Positions 18,961 to 28,884 are shown, numbered from the stretch's first letter. The stretch: DNA of 64,000 nt from a bacterium (GCA_021832345.1 JAKBKY010000004.1:105001-169000), one strand, 5' to 3'. Made by a program: numbers and translations. The notes: generated by a model not told the origin, from the sequence alone.

Positions 18961-19611
18961 CTATGACGCCTCCACTGCGGCGGGCAAGTTCGCGGACTTG
19001 CGACTTCTGCGCACAACGACGAGCGCATTCTTGGCACCCGGCACGGGGCCGCGGACGAGCAAGAGATTGCGCTCGACATCGGCGCGAACGATCTCTAAGT
19101 TCTGATGCGTCGTCCGATCCGTTCCGTAGTGCCCCGGGCGGCGACTACCGCGCACGGTACGCCCGGCGTTGGTGTCGCCGTTGCTGGCAGGCTGGCGATG
19201 GATCATCGAGCCGTGGCTCGCGCCACCACCCGAAAACTTGTGCCGCTTGATGCCGCCGGCGAAGCCATGCCCCTTCGAGATGCCGATCACGTCGACGCGA
19301 TCGCCCGCGACAAAGCTGCCGACGGTAACCGTCTGACCCACTTCAACGTCGTCGATGTCGTCCCGAAACTCGCGCACGAACCGCGACGGCTCGACGCCCT
19401 GTTTCTTGAAATGCCCGGCAAGGGCACGGGTCACGCGGCGCTTCTTGATTGCACCGAAGCCTAAAGCGACGGACTCGTAGCCGTGCTTCTCCTTCGTGCG
19501 CCGCTCAACCACCGTGCAGGGACCGGCTTCGATCACCGTGACCGGCACAAAGCGCCCGTCATCGGTGAACACGCTCGTCATCCCAACCTTGCGGCCAAGG
19601 ATGTTCTTCAT
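18961..19611 (-). CDS. rplC: 50S ribosomal protein L3
   Basis: Early-assembly 50S protein whose loop reaches the peptidyl-transferase centre. Start at MKNILGRKVGMTSVFTDDGR (ATG 19611), 216 aa; the upstream open frame is leader sequence. The core loop GGGASHGSMIHRQPAS and MAGR-type GTDRTTHQNLEIVRAD are present. First gene of the operon restarted by the promoter at 19724-19752; usually rpsJ is directly upstream, but here rpsJ is 2.9 kb away. Confidence 0.97.
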   Translation of the reverse strand: MKNILGRKVGMTSVFTDDGRFVPVTVIEAGPCTVVERRTKEKHGYESVALGFGAIKKRRVTRALAGHFKKQGVEPSRFVREFRDDIDDVEVGQTVTVGSFVAGDRVDVIGISKGHGFAGGIKRHKFSGGGASHGSMIHRQPASNGDTNAGRTVRGSRRPGHYGTDRTTHQNLEIVRADVERNLLLVRGPVPGAKNALVVVRRSRKSANLPAAVEAS

Positions 19612-19723
19612 GGTATCCTCGTCCTTGTTTATGAGACAAAAGCCACGGCCCCTGGCGTATCTCCTAGAATCCTTCCGGACGCACGCTCTAAAGCGGCAGC
19701 CGGCGTTGGACCGCAACCTGGGA

Positions 19724-19752
19724 ACTATACCAGGGGGGAGTACAGCCGTCAA
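19724..19752 (-). promoter_or_regulatory. Strong sigma70-type promoter for rplC operon
   Basis: Minus strand TTGACG, exactly 17 nt, TATAGT (5/6 and 5/6). It resembles the rpsL promoter closely: both have TTGACGGC at the -35 and CCTGGTATAGT at the -10. Start predicted near 19717, leaving a leader of about 105 nt before rplC. It lies in the 161-bp gap after the gcdH-like gene. Confidence 0.8.
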
Positions 19753-19772
19753 GTCGATAGATCGCTACGTCC

Positions 19773-20957
19773 TTAGACGAAGGCGGAGCTGCCGGTAATA
19801 GCCTGGCCGAGGATCAAGGTGTGGACCTCGCTCGTCCCCTCGTAGGTAAGTACCGACTCGAGATTATTCATATGCCGAATCACCGGATACTCCAGCGTCA
19901 CGCCATTGGCACCGAGGACGCTCCTCGCCGACCGCGCAATCGCTAGCGCCTCGCGAACGTTGTTGAGCTTGCCGAAGCTCACCTGGGACGGGTGCAGGGT
20001 CCCGGCGTCCTTCATCCGTCCCAGGTGCAGCGCGAGCAGCGTCCCTTTGTTGACCTCAAGCGCCATCTCCACAAGCTTCGCCTGAGTGAGCTGAAAGGAG
20101 CTGATCGGGCGTCCGAACTGCACGCGCGTCTTACTATACTCGAGCGCCGCCGCGTAGCAGGCCCGAGCGGCGCCCATCGCGCCCCAAGTGATGCCGAAAC
20201 GCGCTTCGTTCAAGCACGCAAGCGGCCCACTTAAGCCCCGCGCCTCCGGCAAGAGGGCATCGGCCGGCAGGCGACACTCGTCCAGAACCAACTCGCTCGT
20301 GACCGACGCGCGAAGCGAGAGCTTCTTCTCAATGTTCCGGGCGGAGAATCCCGGAGTAGCACTCTCCACGATGAACCCGCGAATGCCGTCGTCCGTCTGT
20401 GCCCAGATGATCGCCAGATCCGCGATGCCGCCGCTGGTGATCCACATCTTCGTGCCGCTGAGCAGCCAATCCGATCCAGCGCGTCGCGCACGGGTGCGCA
20501 TCGCGGAAGGATCGCTGCCGAAGTCCGGCTCCGTCAGACCGAAACAGCCGATGAGTTCGCCTGCGGCCATGCGCGGCAGATAGCGTTCCTTCTGCTCGTC
20601 GCTGCCGAAGCGATAGATGGCGAACATCGCCAAGGAGCCCTGCACCGAGGCAAAGCTACGCACCCCGGAATCTCCCGCCTCAAGCTCCAGGCAAGCTAAG
20701 CCGTACGCGACGGCGCTTGCACCGGCACATCCATATCCGTGCAGATGCATGCCGAGGACGCCAAGAGCGCCGAGTTCTTGGGCGAGCTCCCGCGGGAGGA
20801 TGCCCTCCTCAAACCACGTCGCGATACGTGGAAGAATGCGATCGGCGACGAAGTCGGCTACCGTCCGGCGGACCAGCCGCTCTTCGTCGGTGAGCTGCGC
20901 ATCCAGACCCAAGAAATCGAGCGCGTCAGGAAGCGGGACTCGCATCGATTCCGTCAT
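19773..20957 (-). CDS. Acyl-CoA dehydrogenase, probably glutaryl-CoA dehydrogenase
   Basis: FAD enzyme oxidising (and in the glutaryl branch decarboxylating) an acyl-CoA. 394 aa, full ACAD fold. Glutaryl-CoA-type landmarks: [19 protein letters not shown], whose Arg matches the carboxylate-binding Arg of [29 protein letters not shown], and [19 protein letters not shown] with the catalytic Glu. It would work in lysine/tryptophan/glutarate catabolism and so connects to lhgO. It is last in a three-gene cluster wedged between rpsJ and rplC; its ATG overlaps the AKR stop by 4 bp. Family assignment is firm; the glutaryl specificity is inferred from motifs. Confidence 0.85.
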   Translation of the reverse strand: MTESMRVPLPDALDFLGLDAQLTDEERLVRRTVADFVADRILPRIATWFEEGILPRELAQELGALGVLGMHLHGYGCAGASAVAYGLACLELEAGDSGVRSFASVQGSLAMFAIYRFGSDEQKERYLPRMAAGELIGCFGLTEPDFGSDPSAMRTRARRAGSDWLLSGTKMWITSGGIADLAIIWAQTDDGIRGFIVESATPGFSARNIEKKLSLRASVTSELVLDECRLPADALLPEARGLSGPLACLNEARFGITWGAMGAARACYAAALEYSKTRVQFGRPISSFQLTQAKLVEMALEVNKGTLLALHLGRMKDAGTLHPSQVSFGKLNNVREALAIARSARSVLGANGVTLEYPVIRHMNNLESVLTYEGTSEVHTLILGQAITGSSAFV

Positions 20958-21943
20958 CGATTCACGAAGCTCATATCGGCATAGCGTGAACCGGCCGCCG
21001 CACCAATCGGGAAAACCGCGTCGATCTCCTCAAGCTCATCCGGCGTGAGCGCAATCGAGAGCGCGCCGAGATTCTCTTCCAGGTAGCTCACGCGCTTGGT
21101 CCCGGGGATCGGAAGCACATCCTCACCTTGCGCTAACAGCCACGCAAGCGCGAGCTGCGACGGCGTACATCCCCTAGCCGCGGCCAGCGACCTCACCCGG
21201 TCGACGAGCTGCAAATTCTTGCCGAAATTCTCGCCGACGAAACGCGGCGATGTGCGGCGGTAATCGTCGGGGCCGAAATCGTCCGGTGTCCGAATCGCTC
21301 CCGTCAAGAAGCCCCGGCCGAGCGGGCTGTATGCAACGAGCGCGATGCCGAGTTCCCGTGCGGTCGAGAGCATGCCGTTCTCTTCAGGGTCGCGCGACCA
21401 CAGCGACCACTCGTTCTGCACTGCGCAGACCCGATGGGCCGCGTGCGCACGGCGCATATTCTCTGCACTCGCTTCCGAGAGCCCGAGGTAGCGAACTTTC
21501 CCCGCACGAACCAACTCGCCCATCGCTCCGACCGTCTCTTCGATCGGCACCGCCGTGTCGACACGATGCTGATAGTACAGGTCGATGTGATCGACTCGCA
21601 AGCGGCGCAGCGAGGCTTCGCAGGCGCGCTTGACGTACGCCGGAGATCCGTCCATGCGCCGCGCCGTCGGATCGTTCGGATCGCGCACGATGCCGAACTT
21701 CGTCGCCAGGAAGACGCCCTCGCGCTTACCGGCGATCGCTTTGCCGACCAACTCCTCGTTATCGCCGAGCCCATAGATATCCGCGGTATCCAGCAGGGTC
21801 ACACCAAGCTCGAGCGCCCGGTGGATCGTGCGGATCGATTGTGCCTCATCGGCTTCACCGTAGAACTCGGACATGCCCATGCAGCCCAAGCCGAGAGCCG
21901 ATACGGGGGGACCGTCTGTCCCAAGGTGCCGTTGTTCCATCAT
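20954..21943 (-). CDS. Aldo/keto reductase
   Basis: NADPH-dependent (beta/alpha)8 oxidoreductase. 329 aa. The catalytic tetrad is visible: Asp52 in LLDTADIYG, Tyr57, Lys82 in LATKFGI and His126 in LYYQHRVD. C-terminal cofactor-binding [17 protein letters not shown]. It belongs to the AKR group that includes YajO/IolS/auxin-induced-like proteins; substrate unknown. Coupled to the downstream acyl-CoA dehydrogenase by a 4-bp overlap and 17 bp after the SRPBCC gene. Confidence 0.9.
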   Translation of the reverse strand: MMEQRHLGTDGPPVSALGLGCMGMSEFYGEADEAQSIRTIHRALELGVTLLDTADIYGLGDNEELVGKAIAGKREGVFLATKFGIVRDPNDPTARRMDGSPAYVKRACEASLRRLRVDHIDLYYQHRVDTAVPIEETVGAMGELVRAGKVRYLGLSEASAENMRRAHAAHRVCAVQNEWSLWSRDPEENGMLSTARELGIALVAYSPLGRGFLTGAIRTPDDFGPDDYRRTSPRFVGENFGKNLQLVDRVRSLAAARGCTPSQLALAWLLAQGEDVLPIPGTKRVSYLEENLGALSIALTPDELEEIDAVFPIGAAAGSRYADMSFVNR

Positions 21944-21960
21944 CTCCTCCCCGACAGCAC

Positions 21961-22386
21961 CTAGCGTTTCAGGACGCGAGCGAGCTTCTCAAAGAGCGCA
22001 TCGATCGAGCGGGCGTGCTGATCCTCGACGCGCCGCCAGAAGAGCCGGCCTTCGGATTCGGAAAGTTCGGCTTCCACCCGATGGGCAAGCGTCGTCTCCT
22101 TCGCTTCACTGGTTAGGTAGAAGCCATGATGCCCGGTGACCCCATCATTAAGAAAGCGCCAGAGAATTCGCTCCTCTGGGACGACCTCTTCCAAAACGCC
22201 GTGAACCCCCAGGTGCCACTCCTCGGTCTTCCCGGGGAGCAACGGCCCCGGCGAGCGCATGAACGGCTGGGAGGCGAACGGCCAAATCTGGTCGCCCGAG
22301 GTACCCATCTCTTCGAGCAGATGGAAGATCCGGCGCTTGGTGCCGTGAAACGTGCGAGCGCGTTGTACCTGAAGCGGGATCGGCAT
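21961..22386 (-). CDS. SRPBCC (START-like) superfamily protein
   Basis: About 141 aa, helix-grip ligand-binding fold suggested by the N-terminal [17 protein letters not shown] (beta1-helix pattern), the middle strands [14 protein letters not shown] and the long C-terminal helix [16 protein letters not shown]. No catalytic residues can be assigned. I prefer ATG 22386, which has AAAGAAG upstream; a TTG at 22404 would add six residues. Located between rpsJ and the AKR/acyl-CoA dehydrogenase pair. Confidence 0.65.
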   Translation of the reverse strand: MPIPLQVQRARTFHGTKRRIFHLLEEMGTSGDQIWPFASQPFMRSPGPLLPGKTEEWHLGVHGVLEEVVPEERILWRFLNDGVTGHHGFYLTSEAKETTLAHRVEAELSESEGRLFWRRVEDQHARSIDALFEKLARVLKR

Positions 22387-22432
22387 AGAATCTTCTTTCG
22401 TCAAAGGCGCGACGCTCCCCGCGAGATATGCG

Positions 22433-22462
22433 AGCGGGCCGCACGCACACGTGCAGCCCGCT
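22433..22462 (-). terminator. 13-bp hairpin downstream of rpsJ
   Basis: Nearly perfect 13-bp stem (AGCGGGCTGCACG / CGTGCGGCCCGCT, one G-U) with a TGTG loop, 28 bp after the rpsJ stop. No U-tract follows, so it could be a terminator or an mRNA-stability/attenuation element separating rpsJ from the metabolic genes. Confidence 0.55.
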
Positions 22463-22490
22463 GAACGGGACCTCGCCGCAATGGGCCACC

Positions 22491-22799
22491 TTAGGCCTTC
22501 AGTTCGATATCCACACCCGCCGGCAGGTCCAGATGCATGAGCGCATCCATCGTCTTGGGTGAGGCCTGGAGAATATCGATCAAGCGCTTGTGCGTACGCA
22601 TCTCGAAGTGCTCTCGGCTCTTCTTGTCATTGTTCGTCGAACGCTGAACGCAGAACCGATTGATCTCCGTCGGCAGAGGCACCGGCCCACTGACAAACGC
22701 CCCCGTCCGCTTCGCCGTATCGACAATCCGCTCGGCAGATTGGTCGAGGACTTTGTGATCGTACGCTTTCAGTCGAATACGAATTTTTTGTTGCGACAT
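22491..22799 (-). CDS. rpsJ: 30S ribosomal protein S10
   Basis: Head protein of the 30S subunit and, with NusB, transcription factor NusE. 102 aa from ATG 22799: [52 protein letters not shown]. An ATG two codons upstream (22805) is also possible. It stays next to tuf, but rplC, its usual downstream neighbour, is displaced by three metabolic genes. Confidence 0.97.
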   Translation of the reverse strand: MSQQKIRIRLKAYDHKVLDQSAERIVDTAKRTGAFVSGPVPLPTEINRFCVQRSTNNDKKSREHFEMRTHKRLIDILQASPKTMDALMHLDLPAGVDIELKA

Positions 22800-22806
22800 C
22801 GTCATT

Positions 22807-22835
22807 TCTCTAATCTGAAGGACCTAAGTTGTCAA
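22807..22835 (-). promoter_or_regulatory. Possible promoter in front of rpsJ
   Basis: Minus strand TTGACA (6/6), 17 nt, TAGAGA (3/6). The start site would fall within a base or two of the rpsJ ATG. The poor -10 keeps this tentative. Confidence 0.3.
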
Positions 22836-22842
22836 AGTGCTC

Positions 22843-22866
22843 TTCGCCGGATAGCGCGCCGGCGAA
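22843..22866 (-). terminator. Hairpin after tuf
   Basis: Perfect 8-bp stem TTCGCCGG / CCGGCGAA with an 8-nt loop, 26 bp after the tuf stop. No U-run; it could give partial termination before rpsJ. Confidence 0.5.
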
Positions 22867-22892
22867 CGCGTTGGAGTCTCTTTGAGGAACGC

Positions 22893-24092
22893 TTAGTCAG
22901 CCACCGACGTCACGACGCCGGCACCAACGGTACGGCCACCCTCACGAATGGCGAAACGCAAACCTTCTTCACAAGCAATCGGCGTGATCAACTCCACGCT
23001 TATCGTGACGTTGTCGCCCGGCATCACCATCTCGACGCCTTCCGGCAACTGAATGGTGCCGGTGACGTCGGTGGTGCGGAAGTAGAACTGCGGACGGTAG
23101 TTCCCGAAGAACGGGGTATGACGCCCGCCCTCTTCCTTGGAGAGAACGTAGACTTCAGCCTTGAACTTCCTGTGCGGTTTGACTGAGCCGGGCTTCGCCA
23201 GCACTTGCCCGCGCTCGATCTCGTTACGATCGATACCGCGCAACAGAACGCCGATGTTGTCGCCCGCGATTCCTGAATCCAGGAGCTTGCGGAACATCTC
23301 GATGCCGGTGACCACGGTCTTTCTCGTCTCTTCCTGCAAACCGACGATCTCAATCTCTTCGCCGACCTTGACCTGACCGCGCTCCACGCGTCCCGTTCCG
23401 ACGGTTCCGCGGCCCGTAATCGTAAAGACGTCTTCGACGGGCATCAGGAACGGTTTATCCACTTGACGTTCCGGCTGGGGGATGTAGTCGTCAATGGTAT
23501 CCATCAACTTGAAGATCGCGTCGGTGTCGGGATCGCCGCGACGGCCGCTCGAATTGAGCGCCTTTAGGGCGGATCCACGGATAATCGGCGTGTCGTCGCC
23601 GGGGAAATCGTACTTGCTCAACAGCTCGCGGATCTCCATCTCGACCAATTCGAGCAGCTCCTCGTCGTCGACCATGTCGACTTTATTGAGAAATACCACG
23701 ATGCGCGGTACGCCGACCTGACGCATGAGCAGAATGTGTTCGCGCGTCTGCGGCATCGGCCCGTCCGTAGCGGAGACGACGAGGACGGCTCCGTCCATCT
23801 GCGCGGCGCCGGTAATCATGTTCTTGATGTAGTCGGCGTGCCCCGGGCAATCGACATGCGCGTAATGGCGCTTTGCCGTTTCGTACTCTTGATGCGAGAT
23901 CGCGATCGTAATGCCGCGTTCTTTTTCCTCAGGAGCATTGTCGATCTCATCCACATTGCGCGCCTTGGCGAGCCCTTCGGTCGCAAGACAGTGCGTGATC
24001 GCAGCGGTAAGAGTCGTCTTGCCATGGTCGACGTGACCCGTCGTGCCGATGTTGACATGCGGTTTGGTGCGCTCGAATTTCGCCTTCGCCAT
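22893..24092 (-). CDS. tuf: Elongation factor Tu
   Basis: GTPase delivering aminoacyl-tRNA. 399 aa with G1 [12 protein letters not shown]3 [13 protein letters not shown]4 NKVDMVD, G5 SALKALN-type region, and domain II/III motifs [17 protein letters not shown] and [20 protein letters not shown]. Standard length and position, after fusA (25 bp). Confidence 0.98.
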   Translation of the reverse strand: MAKAKFERTKPHVNIGTTGHVDHGKTTLTAAITHCLATEGLAKARNVDEIDNAPEEKERGITIAISHQEYETAKRHYAHVDCPGHADYIKNMITGAAQMDGAVLVVSATDGPMPQTREHILLMRQVGVPRIVVFLNKVDMVDDEELLELVEMEIRELLSKYDFPGDDTPIIRGSALKALNSSGRRGDPDTDAIFKLMDTIDDYIPQPERQVDKPFLMPVEDVFTITGRGTVGTGRVERGQVKVGEEIEIVGLQEETRKTVVTGIEMFRKLLDSGIAGDNIGVLLRGIDRNEIERGQVLAKPGSVKPHRKFKAEVYVLSKEEGGRHTPFFGNYRPQFYFRTTDVTGTIQLPEGVEMVMPGDNVTISVELITPIACEEGLRFAIREGGRTVGAGVVTSVAD

Positions 24093-24117
24093 GATGTAGT
24101 TCTCTCGTTCCCCTTAC

Positions 24118-26214
24118 TTAGACGGTCGCCGGTTTCTTGCTGCCGGACTTTGCAATGATCTCTTCCTCGATGGACTTGGGAGCCTTCTCGTAATGAGCAA
24201 ACTCCATCGTATAGGTTGCGCGGCCCTGCGTTGCCGAACGCATATCGGTTGCGTAGCCGAACATCTCGGAGAGCGGAACGTTCGCAGTGATGACCTGCGC
24301 ACCGCCCGGTGCCTCTTCGGTAGACTGGATCATGCCCCGGCGCCGGTTGATGTCGCCGGTGATGGCGCCCATGTAATCCTTGGGCGTCGTAACTTCGACC
24401 TTCATGATCGGCTCAAGGAGGATCGGACCCGCCGCACGATTAGCCTCTTTGAACCCCATCGACGCCGCAATCTTAAAGGCCATCTCCGAGGAGTCGACAT
24501 CGTGGTACGAGCCGTCGAAGGCCGTCACCTTGAAGTCGAGGACCGGGTAGCCGGCCAGAACGCCGCTTGTCGATGCCTCGGCGATGCCTTGTTCGACAGC
24601 TTTGCTATATTCCTTTGGAACCGTGCCGCCGACGATCGCCCATTTGAAGACGAAACCGCTTCCCGGCTCCTGGGGCTCCAGACGCAACCATACGTCGCCA
24701 TACTGGCCCTTGCCGCCGGACTGCCGAACGAACTTCCCCTGCTTTTCGACCTTCTTGGTGATCGCTTCTTTATACGCAACCTGCGGCTTGCCGACGTTTG
24801 CTTCCACCTTGAACTCGCGGCGCAAGCGATCCAGGATGATCTCGAGGTGCAACTCCCCCATCCCCGAGATGATGGTCTGTTGCGTCTCTTCATCCGTACG
24901 CATCCGAAAGGTCGGGTCTTCTTGGGCGAGACGAGTGAGCGCTTGGCCCAGCTTATCCTGATCGACCTTGGACTTCGGCTCGATCGCCTGGGAGATCACG
25001 GGCTCCGGGAAGGTGATCGACTCCAGGGTGATCGGCGACTTTTCGTCGCAGAGCGTGTCGCCCGTGCGCGTATCCGAGAGCCCAACGGCCGCGGCGATGT
25101 CACCGGCACCGATCGAGTCGATATCCTCCCGATGGTTTGCGTGCATGCGCAGGATCCGACCGATACGCTCCTTGCGCCCGGTACGCGAGTTGAGCACGTA
25201 GCTGCCCTTGTTGAGCGTCCCTGAATAGACGCGGAAGTACGTCAGATTCCCGTAGGGATCGGTGGCAATCTTAAAGGCCAGCGCGCAGAACGGCTGGCTG
25301 TCGTCGGGCACGCGCACGAGCTCTTCGCCGCTCTTTGTGTCGGTGCCGACGATCGGCTTGGCATCGATCGGCGAGGGCAGGTAGTCGACGACGGCGTCGA
25401 GCAAGGGCTGCACACCCTTATTTTTGAAGGCCGAGCCGCAGAGCATCGGCAGAACGGTGCCGGAGATCGTCGCCTTGCGCAGCGCGGTTTTCATGCGCTC
25501 GATCGGCAGATCTTTCCCCTCGAAGAACAGCTCCAGGAGTTCGTCGTCCTGCTCGGCGATCGCCTCGACCAGCTCTCGGCGCCACTTCATGGCGACCTGT
25601 CGCAAGTCGCCCTCGACCTCTTCTTCGTCCATGGCGGAACCGAGGTCATCGGCATAGACGATTTTCTTCATTGTGAAGAGGTCGACGATGCCCTTAAAGG
25701 TATCCTCGGCGCCGATCGGCACCTGAATCGGTACCGCGCGCGCCCCCAGACGCTCGCGAACCTTATCCACAACGTTGAAGAAGTCCGCGCCCACGCGATC
25801 CATCTTGTTGACGAAGATGATGCGCGGGACGCGATACTTGTTGGCCTGACGCCAGACGGTCTCGGACTGCGGTTGAACCGCCGCCACGGAGTCGAAGAGC
25901 GCGACCAAGCCGTCGAGGACGCGCAACGACCGCTCGACCTCGACCGTGAAGTCAACGTGGCCTGGCGTATCGATAATATTAACACGCGTGTCGCGCCAGG
26001 TGCAGGCCGTTGCCGCTGAGGTGATCGTGATGCCGCGCTCTTGCTCCTGGACCATCCAGTCCATCGTCGCGGCGCCGTCGTGGACCTCCCCGATCTTATG
26101 CAGACGCCCGGTATAGTACAGAATGCGCTCGGTACAGGTCGTCTTCCCGGCATCGATGTGTGCCGCGATGCCGATGTTGCGAGTTCGTTCGAGGAGATAC
26201 TCCCTGGCTGCCAT
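24118..26214 (-). CDS. fusA: Elongation factor G
   Basis: Ribosomal translocase GTPase. 698 aa: P-loop [20 protein letters not shown], switch [27 protein letters not shown], domain [18 protein letters not shown] and domain [21 protein letters not shown]. Full length, between rpsG (18 bp upstream) and tuf. Confidence 0.98.
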   Translation of the reverse strand: MAAREYLLERTRNIGIAAHIDAGKTTCTERILYYTGRLHKIGEVHDGAATMDWMVQEQERGITITSAATACTWRDTRVNIIDTPGHVDFTVEVERSLRVLDGLVALFDSVAAVQPQSETVWRQANKYRVPRIIFVNKMDRVGADFFNVVDKVRERLGARAVPIQVPIGAEDTFKGIVDLFTMKKIVYADDLGSAMDEEEVEGDLRQVAMKWRRELVEAIAEQDDELLELFFEGKDLPIERMKTALRKATISGTVLPMLCGSAFKNKGVQPLLDAVVDYLPSPIDAKPIVGTDTKSGEELVRVPDDSQPFCALAFKIATDPYGNLTYFRVYSGTLNKGSYVLNSRTGRKERIGRILRMHANHREDIDSIGAGDIAAAVGLSDTRTGDTLCDEKSPITLESITFPEPVISQAIEPKSKVDQDKLGQALTRLAQEDPTFRMRTDEETQQTIISGMGELHLEIILDRLRREFKVEANVGKPQVAYKEAITKKVEKQGKFVRQSGGKGQYGDVWLRLEPQEPGSGFVFKWAIVGGTVPKEYSKAVEQGIAEASTSGVLAGYPVLDFKVTAFDGSYHDVDSSEMAFKIAASMGFKEANRAAGPILLEPIMKVEVTTPKDYMGAITGDINRRRGMIQSTEEAPGGAQVITANVPLSEMFGYATDMRSATQGRATYTMEFAHYEKAPKSIEEEIIAKSGSKKPATV

Positions 26215-26232
26215 GATATTACCCTTGCCCGA

Positions 26233-26703
26233 TTACCAGCGGTAGTGCGCGAACGCCTTGTTGGCTTCCGCCATCTTGTGCGTATCTTCGCGCTTCTTGA
26301 TCGTCGGGCCCGTGTTGTTGGAGGCATCCAAGAGCTCGCCTGCGAGCTTCTCCTCCATCGAACGGCCGGCGCGTGCGCGCGCAAATCCAATCAGCCAGCG
26401 CATCGCCATCGCCTGACGACGATCGGGACGCACCTCCATCGGAACCTGGTAGGTTGCGCCACCGACGCGTCGCGGGCGAACTTCGACTAGCGGCATCGCG
26501 TTTGAGAGCGCCTGCGAAAAGATATCCATCGGATCCCGGCCGGTCTTCTCGGCGACGATGTTGAGCGCGCCATAGGTGATGCGCTCCGCCGTCGACTTCT
26601 TGCCGCAGAGCATGATCTTATTAATGAAGCGCGCCAGCACTTTCGAGTTGAACTTCGGGTCGGGCAGAATCTGCCGTTTCGGGGCGGGTCCTTTGCGTGG
26701 CAT
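26233..26703 (-). CDS. rpsG: 30S ribosomal protein S7
   Basis: Nucleates assembly of the 30S head. 156 aa: [40 protein letters not shown], and the C-terminal [13 protein letters not shown]. Nine bp after rpsL. Confidence 0.97.
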   Translation of the reverse strand: MPRKGPAPKRQILPDPKFNSKVLARFINKIMLCGKKSTAERITYGALNIVAEKTGRDPMDIFSQALSNAMPLVEVRPRRVGGATYQVPMEVRPDRRQAMAMRWLIGFARARAGRSMEEKLAGELLDASNNTGPTIKKREDTHKMAEANKAFAHYRW

Positions 26704-26712
26704 CTCTACTCT

Positions 26713-27153
26713 CTACTTCTTCTTATCGCGCTTGGCGCCGTACTTCGAGCGGCCTTGCTTGCGGTTGGCAGCTCCCGCCGTGTCCAGCGTGCCGCGAATG
26801 ATGTGGTAGCGAACGCCCGGAAGATCCTTCACGCGGCCGCCGCGCACGAGCACCACCGAGTGCTCCTGCAAGTTGTGACCGATGCCGGGAATGTAGGCGG
26901 TGACCTCTTCGCCGTTGGTAAGACGAACGCGAGCGACCTTGCGCAAGGCCGAGTTCGGCTTCTTCGGGGTCACGGTCTTGACTTGGGTGCAGACGCCGCG
27001 CCGCTGCGGATTGCCGGTGACTTCGAAGCTGCGCGCCGGCAGATCCGGATGCCCCGGCTTCGGGCCGGTCAGGATCATGCGGAAAGCACGCGTCTTGACC
27101 CGCTTTTCCATCTTTTCGCGCCCACTGCGCACCAGTTGATTGATCGTCGGCAT
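26713..27153 (-). CDS. rpsL: 30S ribosomal protein S12 with N-terminal insertion
   Basis: Decoding-centre protein. The core is standard ([51 protein letters not shown]), with wild-type Lys at the positions equivalent to E. coli K43 and K88. The 146-aa protein carries about 21 extra residues between NQLVRSGRE and NPQRRG compared with the usual 123-137 aa S12; the extra segment includes [20 protein letters not shown]. The frame is uninterrupted across it. First gene of the str operon. Confidence 0.96.
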   Translation of the reverse strand: MPTINQLVRSGREKMEKRVKTRAFRMILTGPKPGHPDLPARSFEVTGNPQRRGVCTQVKTVTPKKPNSALRKVARVRLTNGEEVTAYIPGIGHNLQEHSVVLVRGGRVKDLPGVRYHIIRGTLDTAGAANRKQGRSKYGAKRDKKK

Positions 27154-27228
27154 CGAACTCCTACACTATCATACGATAGCGCCACACAGAAACGCGGCCG
27201 CACCGCGTGGGCGCGCCCGAACCACGAC

Positions 27229-27257
27229 ACTATACCAGGGCGACCGTATGCCGTCAA
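27229..27257 (-). promoter_or_regulatory. Strong sigma70-type promoter of the str operon
   Basis: Minus strand TTGACG, 17 nt, TATAGT. Start predicted near 27222, about 70 nt before rpsL. Spacer ends CCCTGG, the same bases found in the rplC promoter. Confidence 0.8.
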
Positions 27258-27560
27258 CGACAGATAGTTGCGGGGGGAGTCGGAATCTGCTCGTCGGCGA
27301 CGCAACGACGCGCGGGAAGACGATCCCCGTCCAGAGCGCCCAGAGACCATAGACCACCATCGCCGCATGCGCGAATCCCGCATTCGGTTTCATTATCGAG
27401 GCGCCCTCAAGATACCCCAGCGCCACGAGGGGCGCCGGGAAGGAATGGTGGCGCCGGCCACTGTCAGAGACCGCGAAAACGAGGATCGCCGGCACTTGAT
27501 TTGACGTCAAAGCAACCGAGCGGTAGCCCGGAGCGACCGCGGTAGCCTTATGGGCGCCTT
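27258..27560. other. Intergenic region between the divergent str operon and prepilin genes
   Basis: No convincing gene was found in the 407 bp between rpsL and the prepilin gene. Apart from the rpsL promoter it contains the perfect 12-bp palindrome TTTGACGTCAAA at 27500-27511, about 50 bp before the prepilin start. A TTGACG inside that palindrome is followed 17 nt later by TAGCCC, a poor -10. Confidence 0.5.
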
Positions 27561-28037
27561 ATGTCCGTTGGCGCATCGGCTCGGGCACTGCGCCGTGACG
27601 TGAGCGGGCAACGCGGAACCTCTCTGGTTGAAGTGATCGTCGCCCTGGGACTCGTCGCCGTCGTGGGCGGCGCGCTGGTCTATGCCGTCGGCGCCCTGGC
27701 TCACCTCTCGCCCGATCCTGCGCGCACCGCCTTGACCGCCTACGGGCGTCGGGAACTCGCCATCGCGGCTGCGCTCGAAAAGTACGCGGGAAATCGCGTA
27801 CAGCCCAGAAGCGTCCAGACCAGCATACCGCTGCCCGCCGGCACGCCGATGCCCATCAGTGCAAGCCTATCGGTGACGCTCCAAGCGGACGGCACGCGCA
27901 CCCTCACGGTTACGGCGTGGCCGCAGGGCAACACCAGCCAACGCGTTCGCCGCACACTCGTCGTGCCTGCACCTGCGCCGATCCCGGGAAGCTCCGTTCT
28001 CCTTCCCGTCACCAGCGCTCCGACGGGCGCACCGTGA
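27561..28037 (+). CDS. Type IV prepilin-like / type II pseudopilin-like protein
   Basis: 158 aa. A basic leader ending ...SGQRG is followed by TSLVEVIVALGLVAVVGGAL: Gly at -1, Glu at +5 and a 20-residue hydrophobic helix, the class III (PilD-type) processing signature. The rest is a small Pro/Thr-rich domain with a strand pattern (SASLSVTLQADGTRTLTVTA). Expected to be cleaved and assembled as a minor pilin/pseudopilin. A GTG at 27600 would give a six-residue leader. The next gene starts one nt after its stop. Confidence 0.72.
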   Translation: MSVGASARALRRDVSGQRGTSLVEVIVALGLVAVVGGALVYAVGALAHLSPDPARTALTAYGRRELAIAAALEKYAGNRVQPRSVQTSIPLPAGTPMPISASLSVTLQADGTRTLTVTAWPQGNTSQRVRRTLVVPAPAPIPGSSVLLPVTSAPTGAP

Positions 28038-28038
28038 G

Positions 28039-28722
28039 ATGTTGCTCCGCACGCTGCTCTTACTGGCGCTGGTCAGCGTACTCTCGATCATCCTACTCGA
28101 GAGTACGCTTGCCCTAGCGGCCGCGACGTTGCACACGGCAGCAGAGCGCAGCGCAGATCGCGCCTACGAGCAGGCGCGCGCAGCCCTGCAAACGTTCGTC
28201 GCAAACCAACTGGCCGGCGGCGCATCCCCGACTGCGGGGACCTTTGCCGTCCCTCCACCCACGCGCTCGTGCGCCGCGCCGACAGGCAAGAGCCAAGGGT
28301 GCGGGCTCTCGATTCAGGTCACGCTGCGCAACAGCACCCTCGGCGGCGTCAGCGCGCCGGCTCCAAACTGCCTCCCGCTCTGCGCGCACGACGTCCAGAC
28401 CAACGATGCCGTCGCCGAAGGGAGGGCTGCGTTCTCCATCGGCGTTGAGGTCACCGATGCGACGGGCCGGCTCCTGGCATCGCGTCAACGCTTCGTCCTG
28501 CTGCGAACGCTGCGTGTAACCCCATTTACGGAGTTCGTAGGCTCGCGCGACGCCGGCGACGATGCCTTTGCTGCCGGCAGCAGCGAAGGTGACGATGGCG
28601 GACCGACGCGCGTCAATGTCCTGTACCGCAACACCACCACAGGCGCGAGCCTCTCCGGCGATGCGCTCAAAGAGCGCGCCTGGAACAACGGCGATGCGCG
28701 AAGCAACGCCTGGGCTCCTTAA
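28039..28722 (+). CDS. Membrane-anchored protein in prepilin pair, function unknown
   Basis: 227 aa. One N-terminal membrane span (LLLLALVSVLSIILLESTLA) continues into an amphipathic helix rich in Ala/Arg (HTAAERSADRAYEQARAALQ), then a beta-rich extracytoplasmic domain with four Cys in two close groups (SCAAPTGKSQGC, NCLPLCAH) that could form disulfides. The architecture recalls PilX/GspK-like minor pilin components but has no clear cleavage site. It follows the prepilin gene by one nt, so the two are surely cotranscribed. Confidence 0.6.
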   Translation: MLLRTLLLLALVSVLSIILLESTLALAAATLHTAAERSADRAYEQARAALQTFVANQLAGGASPTAGTFAVPPPTRSCAAPTGKSQGCGLSIQVTLRNSTLGGVSAPAPNCLPLCAHDVQTNDAVAEGRAAFSIGVEVTDATGRLLASRQRFVLLRTLRVTPFTEFVGSRDAGDDAFAAGSSEGDDGGPTRVNVLYRNTTTGASLSGDALKERAWNNGDARSNAWAP

Positions 28723-28804
28723 TCGGCGGCGCTACGCAAAGCGCTCCCGTGCCGGCTTCCCCGGCGCTCGGTGGCGCAAAGTTCCACGATGATCGCGCCG
28801 GGCC

Positions 28805-28833
28805 TTGAACACAACGCTGGGAAACGCTAATCT
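28805..28833 (+). promoter_or_regulatory. Candidate promoter for the 176-aa secreted protein
   Basis: TTGAAC (5/6), 17 nt, TAATCT (3/6), about 45 bp before the ATG at 28885, which has AAAGGACGAG upstream. Weak -10. Confidence 0.35.
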
Positions 28834-28884
28834 GGCGGGGAAGAGTCGCCCAGATGGGGACTATCGACTGAAAGGACGAGACAC

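Noticed and set aside
19612-19752. Upstream extension of rplC to 19752
   Set aside because: The first 47 residues are not L3-like and the segment contains the promoter; ATG 19611 gives the family start.
27169-27510. 113-codon minus-strand frame in the str leader
   Set aside because: It overlaps the strong rpsL promoter and has no family features; a hydrophobic patch alone is not enough.
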